Positions 63,767-64,000 of a stretch of 64,000 nucleotides of DNA are shown piece after piece. The position numbers were made by a program, and so were the translations under genes. Position 1 is the first letter of the stretch. Every line of letters begins with the position of its first letter. Below the pieces are notes generated by a model. That model searched no databases, had not been told where the DNA came from, and saw only the letters and a list, made by a program, of their open reading frames with translations. Source of the stretch: UBA7359 sp963976795 (lineage in GTDB: Bacteria; Pseudomonadota; Gammaproteobacteria; Eutrophobiales; Eutrophobiaceae); contig CAXBLT010000004.1 of assembly GCA_963976795.1 (NCBI GenBank), positions 62,001-126,000 of the forward strand. Reading direction: 5' to 3'.

Positions 63767-63914
63767 ATTTGTTTATTATAAAGACAAAAGCCTTAAGGCT
63801 TTCTCTTAGCAAAGATTTCATTAGATGTCTATTTGTTGTAAACTTCCTGCCGATTAAACACTCAAAGAGTGTACATTTTCTAATTCCAGTAAGGTCACAG
63901 AAGCAATTCTCCGT

Positions 63915-64000
63915 ATGATGAAATTATTTAAATACCAAATTTTTACCTTGTCTTTTGCCATTTTTTTTTCCAGCGCGATTTTCGCAGCGGGACTTTTTGA
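63915..64000 (+). CDS. Exported protein, 5' end only
   Basis: An ATG at 63915 (or the next ATG, 63918) opens a frame to the window end: MMKLFKYQIFTLSFAIFFSS followed by AIFAAGLF. This is a classical signal peptide with cleavage near IFAA. An AAGG site lies about 20 bases upstream, rather far. Only 28 codons are visible, so no function can be assigned. Confidence 0.65.
   Translation, partial: MMKLFKYQIFTLSFAIFFSSAIFAAGLF

Noticed and set aside
1..64000. CRISPR arrays, insertion sequences, integrases, tRNA or rRNA genes
   Set aside because: Searched by eye on both strands. No regularly spaced repeats, transposase-like genes, cloverleaf-type sequences or rRNA segments were found.

Overview
The window is a 64-kb chromosomal segment of an AT-rich Gram-negative bacterium. 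Lipoprotein and signal peptides, TonB/ExbB/ExbD, TolC/RND, a porin ending in Phe and the gene repertoire point to a gammaproteobacterium. The mix of quinoprotein alcohol oxidation, acetone carboxylation and short/branched acyl-CoA catabolism suggests growth on short-chain alcohols, ketones and acids, perhaps as products of short-alkane oxidation. That lifestyle is inference; no monooxygenase is present. I see no tRNA, rRNA, CRISPR array, insertion sequence or phage gene.

Layout. (1) 1-8.2 kb: type II NADH dehydrogenase (partial), DUF1244 protein, TraB/GumN protein, and a TolC / adaptor / RND export operon of the heavy-metal type. (2) 8.5-9.7 kb: a receiver-Ser/Thr kinase fusion. (3) 9.7-14.7 kb, minus strand: a complete TonB2-type system (DUF3450, TtpC-like, ExbB, ExbD, TonB, TPR protein). 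(4) 14.9-18.8 kb: a two-component system and two accessory proteins of PQQ-dependent alcohol oxidation. (5) 18.9-24.7 kb: an AcoR-like regulator without AAA+ domain, divergent from an AorABC-type tungsten aldehyde oxidoreductase operon with a MoaD-like protein and an unknown small protein. (6) 24.7-27.3 kb, minus: an unrecognised four-gene envelope cluster with a MotA/TolQ channel and an ExbD/MotB-like stator protein bearing an unusual periplasmic domain. (7) 27.8-41.4 kb: acetone carboxylase (acxABC), a PQQ alcohol dehydrogenase with lanthanide-type active site, PedF-like cytochrome c, a MoxJ-like binding protein, a sigma-54 activator (AcxR-like), and a SoxYZ-like carrier with a metallo-hydrolase. 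(8) 41.5-61.8 kb: acyl-CoA metabolism: two CoA ligases, hydratase/isomerase homologues, SDR, 3-hydroxyacyl-CoA dehydrogenase, ETF-QO, EtfAB, acyl-CoA dehydrogenase, fused isobutyryl-CoA mutase IcmF, BtuF-like protein, TetR regulator, nitroreductase and a CaiB-like protein. (9) 62.4 kb to the end: a porin and the start of a secreted protein.

How it may fit together. The PQQ enzyme would oxidise alcohols in the periplasm (2-propanol to acetone, primary alcohols to aldehydes) through PedF. Acetone carboxylase would turn acetone into acetoacetate, and AOR would turn aldehydes into acids. CoA ligases, IcmF (isobutyryl-CoA to butyryl-CoA), acyl-CoA dehydrogenase with ETF/ETF-QO, hydratase and 3-hydroxyacyl-CoA dehydrogenase would feed acids into beta-oxidation. 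Thiolase, PQQ biosynthesis and tungsten uptake are not in the window.

The strongest regulatory signals are non-coding. Well-formed sigma-54 promoters precede acxA and the alcohol dehydrogenase. An ATCG(A/T)ACG element is shared by those two regions and the region before the sigma-54 activator. A TGTTGCA-N3-TGCAACA palindrome lies before the AOR operon, with a near copy before the alcohol dehydrogenase. Together they suggest a two-regulator circuit linking ketone, alcohol and aldehyde metabolism.
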